A stretch of 64,000 nucleotides of DNA, from positions 1 to 64,000 of the forward strand of contig NZ_BBUY01000009.1 in NCBI RefSeq assembly GCF_001590865.1, read 5' to 3'. This DNA is from Streptomyces sp. NBRC 110611. GTDB lineage: Bacteria; Actinomycetota; Actinomycetes; Streptomycetales; Streptomycetaceae. Below are positions 9,020 to 17,832 of the stretch, in pieces (position 1 is the first letter of the stretch; each line of letters starts with the position of its first letter). The notes under the pieces were generated by a model. The model was not told where the DNA came from, did not search any database, and was given only the letters and a program-made list of their open reading frames with translations. The position numbers and the translations under genes were made by a program.

Positions 9020-9433
9020 GGCGAGATTGCGGGCGATCATCCATACCGCGGCGATGCCGAGCACCACGGCATTGCCGCGGGCCGTCAGGCCCGGCCGGTA
9101 CCGGCGTCCACGGAGCCCGGAGACCAGCCAGCGCCCGGCGACGTACGCCACGGCCGGCACGCCCAGGGCGAGCAGCACGGCGTTGTCGTGGACGGCCGCC
9201 ACGACATCGCCGTGCATCAGGTCGTACGCCATCCGCGTCCCGCCGCACACCGGACACAGCAGGCCGGTGGCCCATCTGAACGGACACGGGAGCAGCAGCT
9301 GACCGGGCTGGTGCGGATCGGTGTGCCACAGGTAGACGGCGGCGGCCGCGCCGATGCCGAGCGTGACCGACGCCTGGCGGATGGTGCGGTTCCGGACGGC
9401 CGTGCCGGCGGCGGTACCCGTGGCGGTGCTCAT
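9014..9433 (-). CDS. DUF2752-family membrane protein
   Basis: A 139-residue membrane protein. The core CPFRWATGLLCPVCGGTR plus MAYDLMHGD is the hallmark of DUF2752: a CxxCGxTR-type motif followed by a helix and an HGD triplet. About three to four hydrophobic segments are visible. The family's role is unknown. The ATG at 9433 follows a GGAGGGGG ribosome site; the longer reading frame upstream lacks one and is Arg-rich in a non-coding way. Confidence 0.82.
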   Translation of the reverse strand: MSTATGTAAGTAVRNRTIRQASVTLGIGAAAAVYLWHTDPHQPGQLLLPCPFRWATGLLCPVCGGTRMAYDLMHGDVVAAVHDNAVLLALGVPAVAYVAGRWLVSGLRGRRYRPGLTARGNAVVLGIAAVWMIARNLAG

Positions 9434-9751
9434 GGTGCGGTTCCCCCTCCGAGAGTCCGGCCGACGGCAGCGACGGACTGTTCCCCGTCTCCGCCGGCCG
9501 GAGACCATGATGCACAGGGAGGTACAAGGGATGCACAGCGCCCGCTCCCGGGCCGGTGGAAAGCGGCTGATGCGGTCCGGGCGGCATGAAGGCATGTAGT
9601 CGGGTTACCGTTCGAGTGGCGTTGCGGGGTTTTTCCGTTTGACACGGGGGCGGGAGGTACCGTCACACTCCGCAGCGTCAAGCGTCACCGCAGTGCCTCC
9701 CCGGCGTCCGGCCGGGGGCATTCCCAGCGTCGACCGGAGAGAAGAGCGAAG
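9434..9751. other. Divergent intergenic region upstream of topA
   Basis: These 318 bases separate the minus-strand DUF2752 gene from topA and must hold both promoters. TTGACA at 9639-9644 is a good -35 candidate for topA, but no matching -10 is certain. GGAGAGAAGAG before the TTG start is the topA ribosome site. No gene is seen. Confidence 0.5.
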
Positions 9752-12652
9752 TTGTCCCCGACCAGCGAAGCCACAGAGGGCGGCGGCCGCCGACTCGTCA
9801 TCGTCGAGTCGCCTGCCAAGGCGAAGACGATCAAGGGCTACCTCGGCCCCGGCTATGTGGTCGAGGCCAGCGTGGGGCACATCCGCGACCTCCCCAACGG
9901 CGCCGCGGAGGTCCCGGCGAAGTACAAGGGGGAGCCCTGGGCCCGGCTCGGGGTGAACGTCGACGCCGACTTCCAGCCGATCTACGTGGTCAACAGCGAC
10001 AAGCGGGATCAGGTCAAGAAGCTCAAGGCGCTGCTGGCCGAGTCCGACGAGCTCTACCTCGCCACCGATGAGGACCGCGAGGGAGAGGCCATCGCCTGGC
10101 ACCTCCAGGAGATCCTCAAGCCCAAGGTCCCGGTCAAGCGGATGGTCTTCCACGAGATCACCAAGGACGCGATCCGGGAGGCCGTCGCCCATCCGCGCAG
10201 CCTGAACCAGAAACTGGTCGACGCCCAGGAGACCCGCCGGATCCTCGACCGCCTCTATGGCTACGAGGTCTCCCCGGTCCTGTGGAAGAAGGTCATGCCC
10301 CGGCTGTCGGCCGGCCGGGTGCAGTCCGTCGCGACCCGTCTCGTCGTCGAGCGGGAGCGCGAGCGCATCGCCTTCCGCTCCGCCGAGTACTGGGACCTGA
10401 CCGGCACCTTCTCCCCCACGCTCGGCTTCGCTCGCGCGGGGGGACCCCCATCCGGCCGCGCGGGCGACGCCAGTGACCCGTCGACGCTGACCGCCCGCCT
10501 GAACACCGTCGACGGCCGCCGCGTCGCCCAGGGCCGTGACTTCGGCCCGAACGGGCAGCTGAAGAGCGGCGCCGACATCCTCCACCTGGACGAGGCGAAC
10601 GCCCGCGCACTCGCCGCCGCCCTGGAGAACACCGACTTCGCGGTCCGCTCGGTCGAGTCCAAGCCGTACCGCCGCTCGCCGTACGCCCCGTTCCGTACGA
10701 CCACCCTCCAGCAGGAGGCCAGCCGTAAGCTCGGCTTCGGCGCCAAGGCGACCATGCAGGTGGCGCAGAAGCTGTACGAGAACGGCTTCATCACCTATAT
10801 GCGTACGGACTCCACCACGCTCTCGGACACCGCGATCGCCGCGGCCCGGGCGCAGGTGACCCACCTGTACGGCGCGAACTACCTGCCGGACCGGCCGCGC
10901 ACCTACGCCGGCAAGGTCAAGAACGCCCAGGAGGCGCACGAGGCGATCCGCCCCTCCGGCGACCGTTTCCGCACTCCGGCCGAGACCGGCCTGACCGGCG
11001 ACCAGTTCCGGCTCTACGAGCTGATCTGGAAGCGGACCGTTGCCTCGCAGATGAAGGACGCGACCGGTAACTCCGTCACTGTCAAGATCGGCGGGCGGTC
11101 CGCCGACGGCCGGGACGCCGAGTTCACCGCGTCCGGCAAGACCATCACCTTCCACGGCTTCCTCAAGGCCTATGTGGAGGGCGCCGACGACCCCAACGCC
11201 GAGCTGGACGACCGCGAGCGCCGGCTGCCGCAGGTCGCCGAGGGCGACCCGCTGGCCGCGCGGGAGATCACCGCGGACGGGCACGCCACCAAGCCGCCCG
11301 CCCGCTACACCGAGGCCACACTGGTCAAGGAGCTGGAAGAGCGCGAGATCGGCCGCCCGTCGACGTACGCGTCGATCATCGGCACCATCCTCGACCGGGG
11401 CTATGTGTTCAAGAAGGGCACCGCCCTCGTCCCGTCGTTCCTCTCCTTCGCCGTGGTCAACCTCCTGGAGAAGCACTTCGGCCGGCTGGTCGACTACGGC
11501 TTCACCGCCAAGATGGAGGACGACCTCGACCGCATCGCCCGTGGTGAGGCGCAGGCCGTGCCGTGGCTGCGGCGCTTCTACTTCGGCGAGGGCGAGGGCT
11601 CCGGCGGCGCCGCGGAGGCCGGCAACGGCGACGGTGACCACCTCGGCGGGCTCAAGGAGCTGGTCGAGGACCTGGGCGCGATCGACGCCCGGGAGATCTC
11701 GTCCTTCCCGGTCGGCGACGACATCAAGCTGCGGGTCGGCCGCTACGGCCCGTACGTCGAGCGCGGCGAGAAGGGCGAGGAGGGCCACCAGCGGGCCGAC
11801 GTGCCCCAGGACCTGGCGCCCGACGAGCTGACCGTGGAGTACGCGGAGGAACTGCTGGCCAAGCCCAGCGGCGACTTCGTGCTGGGCGTCGACCCGGACA
11901 GCGGCAACGAGATCGTCGCCAAGGACGGCCGCTACGGCCCGTACGTCACCGAGATCCTGCCCGAGGGCACCCCGAAGACCGGCAAGAACGCGGTGAAGCC
12001 GCGGACCGCCTCGCTCTTCAAGTCGATGTCCCTGGACACGGTGACCCTGGCGGACGCGCTCAAGCTGATGTCGCTGCCCCGGGTCGTGGGCGCGGACCCC
12101 GAGGGCGTGGAGATCACCGCGCAGAACGGGCGCTACGGCCCGTACCTCAAGAAGGGCACCGACTCGCGCTCCCTGGAGAGCGAGGAGCAGCTCTTCACCA
12201 TCACGCTGGACGAGGCGCTGGCGATCTACGCACAGCCCAAGCAGCGCGGGCGGGCCGCCGCCAAGCCGCCGCTGAAGGAGCTGGGCACGGACCCGGTCAG
12301 CGGTAAGCCGGTGGTGGTCAAGGACGGCCGGTTCGGCCCGTACGTCACCGACGGCGAGACCAACGCGACGCTGCGCCGGGACGACGACGTCGAGACGATC
12401 ACCGCCGAGCGCGGCTATGAGCTGCTGGCGGAGAAGCGCGCCAAGGGACCGGCGAAGAAGAAGACCGCCAAGAAGGCGCCGGCGAAGAAGACGGCGGCGA
12501 AGAAGACCGCCGCCAAGAAGACGACGACGGCCAAGAAGACCGCGGCGAAGAAGACGACTACGGCGAAGAAGACGACCGCCAAGAAGGCCACCGCCAAGAA
12601 GGCCACCGCGAAGACCGCGGCGGCCGAGAAGACGGCGTCTGCCGAGGACTAG
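9752..12652 (+). CDS. topA: DNA topoisomerase I (type IA), with Lys/Ala-rich C-terminal tail
   Basis: A 966-residue enzyme that relaxes negative supercoils by transient single-strand cleavage. The Toprim domain is at the N-terminus (VESPAKAKTIKGYLG; ATDEDREGEAIAWHL). The catalytic tyrosine is Tyr349 in GFITYMRTDSTT. The C-terminal region has four repeats centred on GRYGPYV/GRFGPYV, the actinobacterial non-zinc DNA-binding repeats, then a tail of about 60 residues made of KKTA/AKK units, as in other Streptomyces TopA. The start is TTG at 9752 after GGAGAGAAGAG. An insertion near residues 230-240 (GFARAGGPP) is encoded by a GC-rich repeat-like segment. It heads a housekeeping block with tmk and holB. 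Confidence 0.97.
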   Translation: MSPTSEATEGGGRRLVIVESPAKAKTIKGYLGPGYVVEASVGHIRDLPNGAAEVPAKYKGEPWARLGVNVDADFQPIYVVNSDKRDQVKKLKALLAESDELYLATDEDREGEAIAWHLQEILKPKVPVKRMVFHEITKDAIREAVAHPRSLNQKLVDAQETRRILDRLYGYEVSPVLWKKVMPRLSAGRVQSVATRLVVERERERIAFRSAEYWDLTGTFSPTLGFARAGGPPSGRAGDASDPSTLTARLNTVDGRRVAQGRDFGPNGQLKSGADILHLDEANARALAAALENTDFAVRSVESKPYRRSPYAPFRTTTLQQEASRKLGFGAKATMQVAQKLYENGFITYMRTDSTTLSDTAIAAARAQVTHLYGANYLPDRPRTYAGKVKNAQEAHEAIRPSGDRFRTPAETGLTGDQFRLYELIWKRTVASQMKDATGNSVTVKIGGRSADGRDAEFTASGKTITFHGFLKAYVEGADDPNAELDDRERRLPQVAEGDPLAAREITADGHATKPPARYTEATLVKELEEREIGRPSTYASIIGTILDRGYVFKKGTALVPSFLSFAVVNLLEKHFGRLVDYGFTAKMEDDLDRIARGEAQAVPWLRRFYFGEGEGSGGAAEAGNGDGDHLGGLKELVEDLGAIDAREISSFPVGDDIKLRVGRYGPYVERGEKGEEGHQRADVPQDLAPDELTVEYAEELLAKPSGDFVLGVDPDSGNEIVAKDGRYGPYVTEILPEGTPKTGKNAVKPRTASLFKSMSLDTVTLADALKLMSLPRVVGADPEGVEITAQNGRYGPYLKKGTDSRSLESEEQLFTITLDEALAIYAQPKQRGRAAAKPPLKELGTDPVSGKPVVVKDGRFGPYVTDGETNATLRRDDDVETITAERGYELLAEKRAKGPAKKKTAKKAPAKKTAAKKTAAKKTTTAKKTAAKKTTTAKKTTAKKATAKKATAKTAAAEKTASAED
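10420..10456 (+). repeat. Palindromic GC-rich element inserted in frame within topA
   Basis: The segment contains CTTCGCTCGCGCGGGGGGAC followed by CCCC and is translated GFARAGGPP. Elements built on TTCGCTCG...CGGGGGGACCCCC recur in Streptomyces genomes, within and between genes; I recall this from general knowledge and have not verified it here. It sits in a surface loop and leaves the frame intact. Confidence 0.45.
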
Positions 12653-12795
12653 GAGGACTGGGCGGTACGGCCTGGCCGATCAAGGCGGGCGGGCGCGGCG
12701 GACACGTTCCGTCGAGCCCGCCCGTTCGCCTGTGAACCCGCCTGTTTGTTCGGCCGGAGGCCCGGAGGCGCCCGACGTCCCGATAGGCTGGCGAG

Positions 12796-15700
12796 ATGAC
12801 GCGAGCCGAGCAGCCAACGGTCGTGACCCCCACATCAGGCGCCCTAGCGGCGGATTCCCGCGAGCGCGCGATGCGAGCTCTGCTGCGCTTCCCCCCACTG
12901 AAGCGACTGTGGAGCGCCCACGGTGTCGGGGCCATCGGCGATGCCCTGTCCATGCTCGTCCTGGTACTGCTCGCCCTCCAGGCGGCGCGGTACGTACCGC
13001 CGGGCGGCGAGGCCGTCCTCGGCGGTGGTTACCAGGGCGCGGCCTTCGCGGTCGCCGCGGTCTTCGCGGCCCGGATGCTGGCGACGCTGCTCTTCGGGGC
13101 GGTCCTGCTGGGCCCGGTGTCCGCGCTGATCTCTCCCGTCGTCCAGCGCGCGGGCGGAGCGGTGTCCTCCGGGCCGCTGGACCGGCGCTGGACGATGATC
13201 GGCGCCGATGTGCTGCGGCTCGCGCTGCTGGTCGTCGCCCCCCTCTGGATCGACTGGACGCCGGCCAACGCGCTGGTCTGGGTGCTGGTCACGGTCTTCG
13301 TCACCGGTGTCGCGGAGCGCTTCTGGACCGTCTGCCGGGACAGCGCGGCGCCCGCTCTGCTGCCCGCGCCTCCCCCCGAGGGCGCTGCCGTGCGGCCGCT
13401 GCCCGACAACCTGGACGCGCTGCGCCGCCTCTCCCTGCGCACCACCTTCGTGGCGCTGCCGGCCGCGGCCGCCGCCCTGGTGGTCGTCACGCTCGTCAGC
13501 AAGCTGCTGGGCACCGGCGTCGACTGGTTCGTCCGCCACGATGCCGCCCTGGGCTCCTATGTGGCCGCCGGTCTGTTCGCGGCCTCCGTGTCGCTCCTCT
13601 ACTTCATCGAGTTCCCCGGTACCGCCACGCCGCGGCCGCGCTCTCCCCTGGAGGGACTGCGCCGGCCCAAGCCCCCGGCTGTGCCGACTGCCCCGGCCGC
13701 CGCCCCGGCCGCCGAGGGTTCTCACGGGTCTCAGGGGGCCCAGGGTTCTCAAGGCGCCCAGGGCTCCCGGGGAGGGCCCGGCAAGGGCCAGGGCCGTACG
13801 GGTGCGATCCCGCTGCTCGTGCTGGCCTGCGCGGCGGTCGCCGCCGGGGTCGCCACCGCCGTCGTCCTCGCCGTGCTGCGCGCCTCCGACCTGGGCGGCG
13901 GACCGGCCACCTTCGCCCTGCTGGTGCTTGCGCCGACCGGCGGCACCGTCGTCGGCATCCGCGGCGCCCGCCGGGTGCTGCCCGCGCTCTCCCGGCGCCG
14001 GCTGCTCGCCCTCGCGGTGGCCGCGACCGGTGTGTCGCTGCTGGCCATGGGCCTGGTCCCGGACACCACGACGGTCCTCCTGCTGGCCCTGCTGGCCGGT
14101 GTGAGCGCCGGTACCGCCGCCCATACGGGGCACGTCCTGCTGGACCAGGAGTCCGAGGAGTTCCGCACCGCCCGTACGACCGAGCATCTGCACGCCGTCG
14201 TACGGCTCACGGTTGCGCTGGCCGCCCTCGTCGCGCCGCTGCTGGCCGCCGTCATCGGCCCGCACCACCTCGGCGACGGGGCCTTCGCCGTCGCCTACGG
14301 GGGCGCGTCCTACACGCTGATGCTGGTCGGCGCGCTGCTGCTGCCGGTCGCCGCCTGGGTCCTGAGCAAGCTCGACGACCGGGCGGGCGTGCCGCTGCGG
14401 CGCGATCTGCGCGAGGCGCTGCACGGCGGCGGCGACCCGGACCAGGCGCCCGCCCCCACCGGCTTCTTCATCGCCCTGGAAGGCGGCGACGGGGCCGGCA
14501 AGTCCACCCAGGTCGAGGCGCTCGCCGAGTGGATCCGCGGCAAGGGGCACGAGGTCGTGGTGACCCGCGAACCGGGCGCCACCGCCATCGGCAAGCGGCT
14601 GCGCGCGATCATCCTGGACGTCGCGACGACCGGGCTCGCGGACCGTGCGGAGGCGCTGATGTTCGCCGCCGACCGTGCCGAGCACGTCAACAGCGTGATC
14701 CGGCCCGCCCTGGAGCGCGGCGCGGTCGTCATCACCGACCGCTACATCGACTCCTCGGTCGCCTACCAGGGCGCCGGCCGCGACCTCGCGCCCACGGAGA
14801 TCGCCCGGATCAACCGCTGGGCGACGGGTGGCCTGGTCCCGCATCTGACCGTGCTGCTCGACATCTCGCCGGAGACCGCCCGCGAGCGTTTCACCGAGGC
14901 CCCCGACCGGATGGAGTCCGAGCCCGCCGAATTCCACCAGCGGGTACGGGCCGGGTTCCTGACCCTGGCCGCCGCCGACCCGGCGCGCTACCTCGTCGTC
15001 GACGCGGGGCAGGAGCCGGAGTCCGTCACCACCGTCGTACGGCACCGCCTCGACCAGGTGCTGCCGCTGTCCGAGGCCGAGCTCGAGGCGCAGGCCGAGG
15101 CCCGTAGGGCGGCCGAGGAAGAGGCCCGGCGCCGGGCCGAGGAGGAGGCCGCGCGCAAGGCCGAGGAGGAGCGCCTGGAGCGCGAGCGCCAGGAGCAGCT
15201 CGCCAAACTCCGCGCCGAGGAAGAGGAGCGCAAGCGGCAGGAGGCCGAGCAGGCCAAGGCGCTGGAGGCGGCCCGCCAGGCGGCCGAGGCCCGGCAGCGT
15301 GCCGAGGAGGCCCGGCAGGCGGCGGAGGCGGAGCGGCAGCGCCGTGAGGCCGAGGAACGCGCCCGCCAGGCCGAGCGGGAACGGCTGCGCAAGGAGCACG
15401 AGGAGCAGGCCCGGCTGCGCAAGGAGGCCGAGGAGCGCCGCCTGGAGAAGCAGCGCAAGGCGGAGGAGGCCCTGCTCCGTGCCGAACAGGCGCGGGTGGC
15501 GGCAGCCGAGGCGGCGGCCGCCCAGGAGGCCAGGGCGGCGGCTGAGGCGGAGGCCAGGGCGGCGGCAGAGGCGGCGAAGGCGGCTGAGGCCGCTGAGGCG
15601 CCGACGGCTGAGACGCCGGTGGCGGATCTGCGGAAGCGCTATGCGGGGGATGGCGGCGCGGAGACCGGCGGTGCGGCGGCCGACGGGCTGGAGGGCGACG

Positions 15701-16227
15701 GGCTGGAGGGCGGTGGCGCACCGGCCGGCGGTGTGGAGAACGGCGCCTCCGTGTCCGGTGCGGCGGACGAGACAGCTGTGCTGCCTCCGGTGCGGGATCC
15801 GCGCCAGGCCGCCCGGGGCTCCGACGCGGAGGAGACCGCGGTACTGCCGCCCGTACGGCCCGATGACCCCGCCGACCGGGTGCCGCCGTGGATGTTCCGT
15901 GAGGAGAACCCGAACGGCGCAGCGTCCGGGGCAGGGGCACCCTCCGCCGCCGATTCGGGCGTCGAGCGGACCCGCGAACTCCCGCAGATCGACCCGGCGA
16001 CCGGCCGGCCCGTCGAGAGCCCGCAGCCGCCGCAGCGCGGCCGCCGCCGACCCGAATGGGCGGAGGAGACCCCGCTGGACGACCTGCCGACGCTCGCCGA
16101 TGAGCTGCTCGGCCCGCATCCGGACGCGACGGCGGAGGACGGAGCCGGGGGGACCGGCGGCACCGCGGGTGGTGGCAGCGGTACCGGCGATGACGGCCGC
16201 CGCGACGGCCGCGGACGCCGCCGTTAG
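12796..16227 (+). CDS. tmk: Thymidylate kinase fused to an N-terminal MFS-like membrane domain
   Basis: A 1143-residue multi-domain protein. Residues about 1-545 are polytopic, with some 10-12 hydrophobic helices resembling an MFS transporter. Residues from 556 hold dTMP kinase: P-loop ALEGGDGAGKST, TREPGATAIGKRLRAI, the DRYIDSSVAYQG motif and a lid region, so it should phosphorylate dTMP to dTDP for DNA synthesis. From about 758 to 930 there is a highly charged Ala/Glu/Arg coiled coil, then a Pro/Gly/Ala-rich disordered tail. Stand-alone Tmk is about 210 residues; this long fusion is known in Streptomyces. Why the kinase is membrane-tethered is unknown. It lies between topA and holB. Confidence 0.92.
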   Translation: MTRAEQPTVVTPTSGALAADSRERAMRALLRFPPLKRLWSAHGVGAIGDALSMLVLVLLALQAARYVPPGGEAVLGGGYQGAAFAVAAVFAARMLATLLFGAVLLGPVSALISPVVQRAGGAVSSGPLDRRWTMIGADVLRLALLVVAPLWIDWTPANALVWVLVTVFVTGVAERFWTVCRDSAAPALLPAPPPEGAAVRPLPDNLDALRRLSLRTTFVALPAAAAALVVVTLVSKLLGTGVDWFVRHDAALGSYVAAGLFAASVSLLYFIEFPGTATPRPRSPLEGLRRPKPPAVPTAPAAAPAAEGSHGSQGAQGSQGAQGSRGGPGKGQGRTGAIPLLVLACAAVAAGVATAVVLAVLRASDLGGGPATFALLVLAPTGGTVVGIRGARRVLPALSRRRLLALAVAATGVSLLAMGLVPDTTTVLLLALLAGVSAGTAAHTGHVLLDQESEEFRTARTTEHLHAVVRLTVALAALVAPLLAAVIGPHHLGDGAFAVAYGGASYTLMLVGALLLPVAAWVLSKLDDRAGVPLRRDLREALHGGGDPDQAPAPTGFFIALEGGDGAGKSTQVEALAEWIRGKGHEVVVTREPGATAIGKRLRAIILDVATTGLADRAEALMFAADRAEHVNSVIRPALERGAVVITDRYIDSSVAYQGAGRDLAPTEIARINRWATGGLVPHLTVLLDISPETARERFTEAPDRMESEPAEFHQRVRAGFLTLAAADPARYLVVDAGQEPESVTTVVRHRLDQVLPLSEAELEAQAEARRAAEEEARRRAEEEAARKAEEERLERERQEQLAKLRAEEEERKRQEAEQAKALEAARQAAEARQRAEEARQAAEAERQRREAEERARQAERERLRKEHEEQARLRKEAEERRLEKQRKAEEALLRAEQARVAAAEAAAAQEARAAAEAEARAAAEAAKAAEAAEAPTAETPVADLRKRYAGDGGAETGGAAADGLEGDGLEGGGAPAGGVENGASVSGAADETAVLPPVRDPRQAARGSDAEETAVLPPVRPDDPADRVPPWMFREENPNGAASGAGAPSAADSGVERTRELPQIDPATGRPVESPQPPQRGRRRPEWAEETPLDDLPTLADELLGPHPDATAEDGAGGTGGTAGGGSGTGDDGRRDGRGRRR

Positions 16228-16431
16228 CTGTGAGCCGTCAGCGGACGGGCCGTCCCGTCCGGAGCCCCCTTCCCGCCCGCTTCCCGCCCCCGTCCGCCGT
16301 TTCCCCGACTCCGGATGGCCGCCCGCGAGTGGCCCGGGGCCCGGCTTCGGGATTCGTTTGTCAGTGGGTTGCACCACAATGGGGCAGGCGAGTCAGGACC
16401 AGTACGGAACAGACAGGAACGGCAGACGACG

Positions 16432-17670
16432 ATGGCGGTATGGGACGACCTGGTCGGCCAGGACCGGGTGACGGCGCAGCTGGCCGCGGCCGCACGCGAT
16501 GCGGACGCCATCGTCACCGCCGAGCACGCCGAGAGCGCTGGGAGTGCGGGGGCGGCGCAGGGCCCGTCGGCCGACCGCGTCAGCGCCTCCCAGATGACGC
16601 ACGCCTGGCTGTTCACGGGCCCACCCGGTTCCGGCCGCTCCAGCGTGGCCCGCGCCTTCGCCGCCGCTCTCCAGTGCTCCCACCACGGCGCCGGCGTCCC
16701 TGGCTGCGGTTTCTGCGACGGATGCCATACGACCATGGTCGGCACCCATGCCGACGTCGAGATCGTCCGTACGGACCTGCTCTCCATCGGCGTCAAGGAG
16801 ACCCGTGACCTGGTCCGCCGCTCCTCCCTCTCCCCGGCGGGCGGCCGCTGGCAGGTGATCGTCCTGGAGGACGCCGACCGTCTCACCGAGGGCGCCGGCA
16901 ACGTTCTGCTCAAGGCGGTGGAGGAGCCTGCCCCCCGCACGGTCTGGCTCCTCTGCGCCCCCTCCATCGAGGATGTCCTCCCCACCATCCGCTCCCGCTG
17001 CCGCCACCTCAGCCTGCGCACCCCTCCCGTCGACGCGGTCGCCGATCTTCTCGTCCGCCGGGACGGCATCGAGCCGGAGGCCGCCGCCCGCGCCGCGCGC
17101 GCCAGCCAGGGCCACATCGGCCGGGCCCGTCGTCTCGCCACCGACGAGCGCGCCCGCGCCCGCCGCGCTGCGGTGCTGAAACTCCCGCTCCGTATCGACG
17201 ACATCGGCGGCTGTCTCAAGGCCGCCCAAGAGCTCATCGACGCCGCCGGGGAGGACGCCAAGCAGGTCGCCGAGGAGGTCGACGCCAAGGAGACCGAGGA
17301 GCTGCGTGCTGCGCTCGGTGCCGCAGCCGGGACCGGCGGCCGGCTGCCCCGTGGCACGGCAGGCGTGATGAAGGAGCTCCAGGACAAGCAGAAGCGCCGC
17401 GCGACCCGTACCCAGCGCGACAGCCTCGACCTGGCCCTGGTCGACCTCACCGGCTTCTACCGGGATGTCCTCGCCCTCCAGATGGGCGCCCCGGTGCCCC
17501 TCGCCAACGACGAGGTCCGCGACAGCGTCCAGCGCGTCGCCGCGGGCTCGACTCCCGAGCGCACCCTGCGCCGCATAGAGGCCGTGATCGCCTGCCGCGA
17601 GGCCCTCGACCGCAACGTCGCCCCCCTCCTGGCGGTGGAGGCCATGACCGCATCCCTCCGCGCCGCCTGA
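16432..17670 (+). CDS. holB: DNA polymerase III subunit delta'
   Basis: A 412-residue clamp-loader subunit. It starts MAVWDDLVGQDRV, typical of delta'/gamma subunits. The P-loop is degenerate (GPPGSGRSS, Arg where Lys is expected), as usual for delta', which does not hydrolyse ATP. A zinc-binding module follows with four cysteines in the order C-x8-C-x2-C-x2-C. The sensor and arginine-finger area LTEGAGNVLLKAVEEP is present. It should pair with delta and gamma/tau to load the sliding clamp. The ATG at 16432 is chosen because the conserved N-terminus begins there. A long C-terminal extension resembles other actinobacterial versions. Confidence 0.95.
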   Translation: MAVWDDLVGQDRVTAQLAAAARDADAIVTAEHAESAGSAGAAQGPSADRVSASQMTHAWLFTGPPGSGRSSVARAFAAALQCSHHGAGVPGCGFCDGCHTTMVGTHADVEIVRTDLLSIGVKETRDLVRRSSLSPAGGRWQVIVLEDADRLTEGAGNVLLKAVEEPAPRTVWLLCAPSIEDVLPTIRSRCRHLSLRTPPVDAVADLLVRRDGIEPEAAARAARASQGHIGRARRLATDERARARRAAVLKLPLRIDDIGGCLKAAQELIDAAGEDAKQVAEEVDAKETEELRAALGAAAGTGGRLPRGTAGVMKELQDKQKRRATRTQRDSLDLALVDLTGFYRDVLALQMGAPVPLANDEVRDSVQRVAAGSTPERTLRRIEAVIACREALDRNVAPLLAVEAMTASLRAA

Positions 17671-17832
17671 CCCCCGGCCCGCCACCGCCACCGCCGCCCC
17701 CCACTCACCTCCCGCCCCTACCCGCACGGCGCCACTCAAAGTCGCCGCCCCGCTACTCTCCGCCCAGACTTCGGCCTTGAACGACAGGATCAGATCACCG
17801 CACCAACAGGGATCGACACCAAGGGACCGCCC

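Noticed and set aside
9605..11788. Long minus-strand frame across topA
   Set aside because: Shadow of topA; third-position GC bias follows topA instead.
12417..15107. Open plus-strand frame of about 900 codons across the topA end and tmk
   Set aside because: Arg/Pro/Ala-rich shadow in another frame of two well-supported genes.
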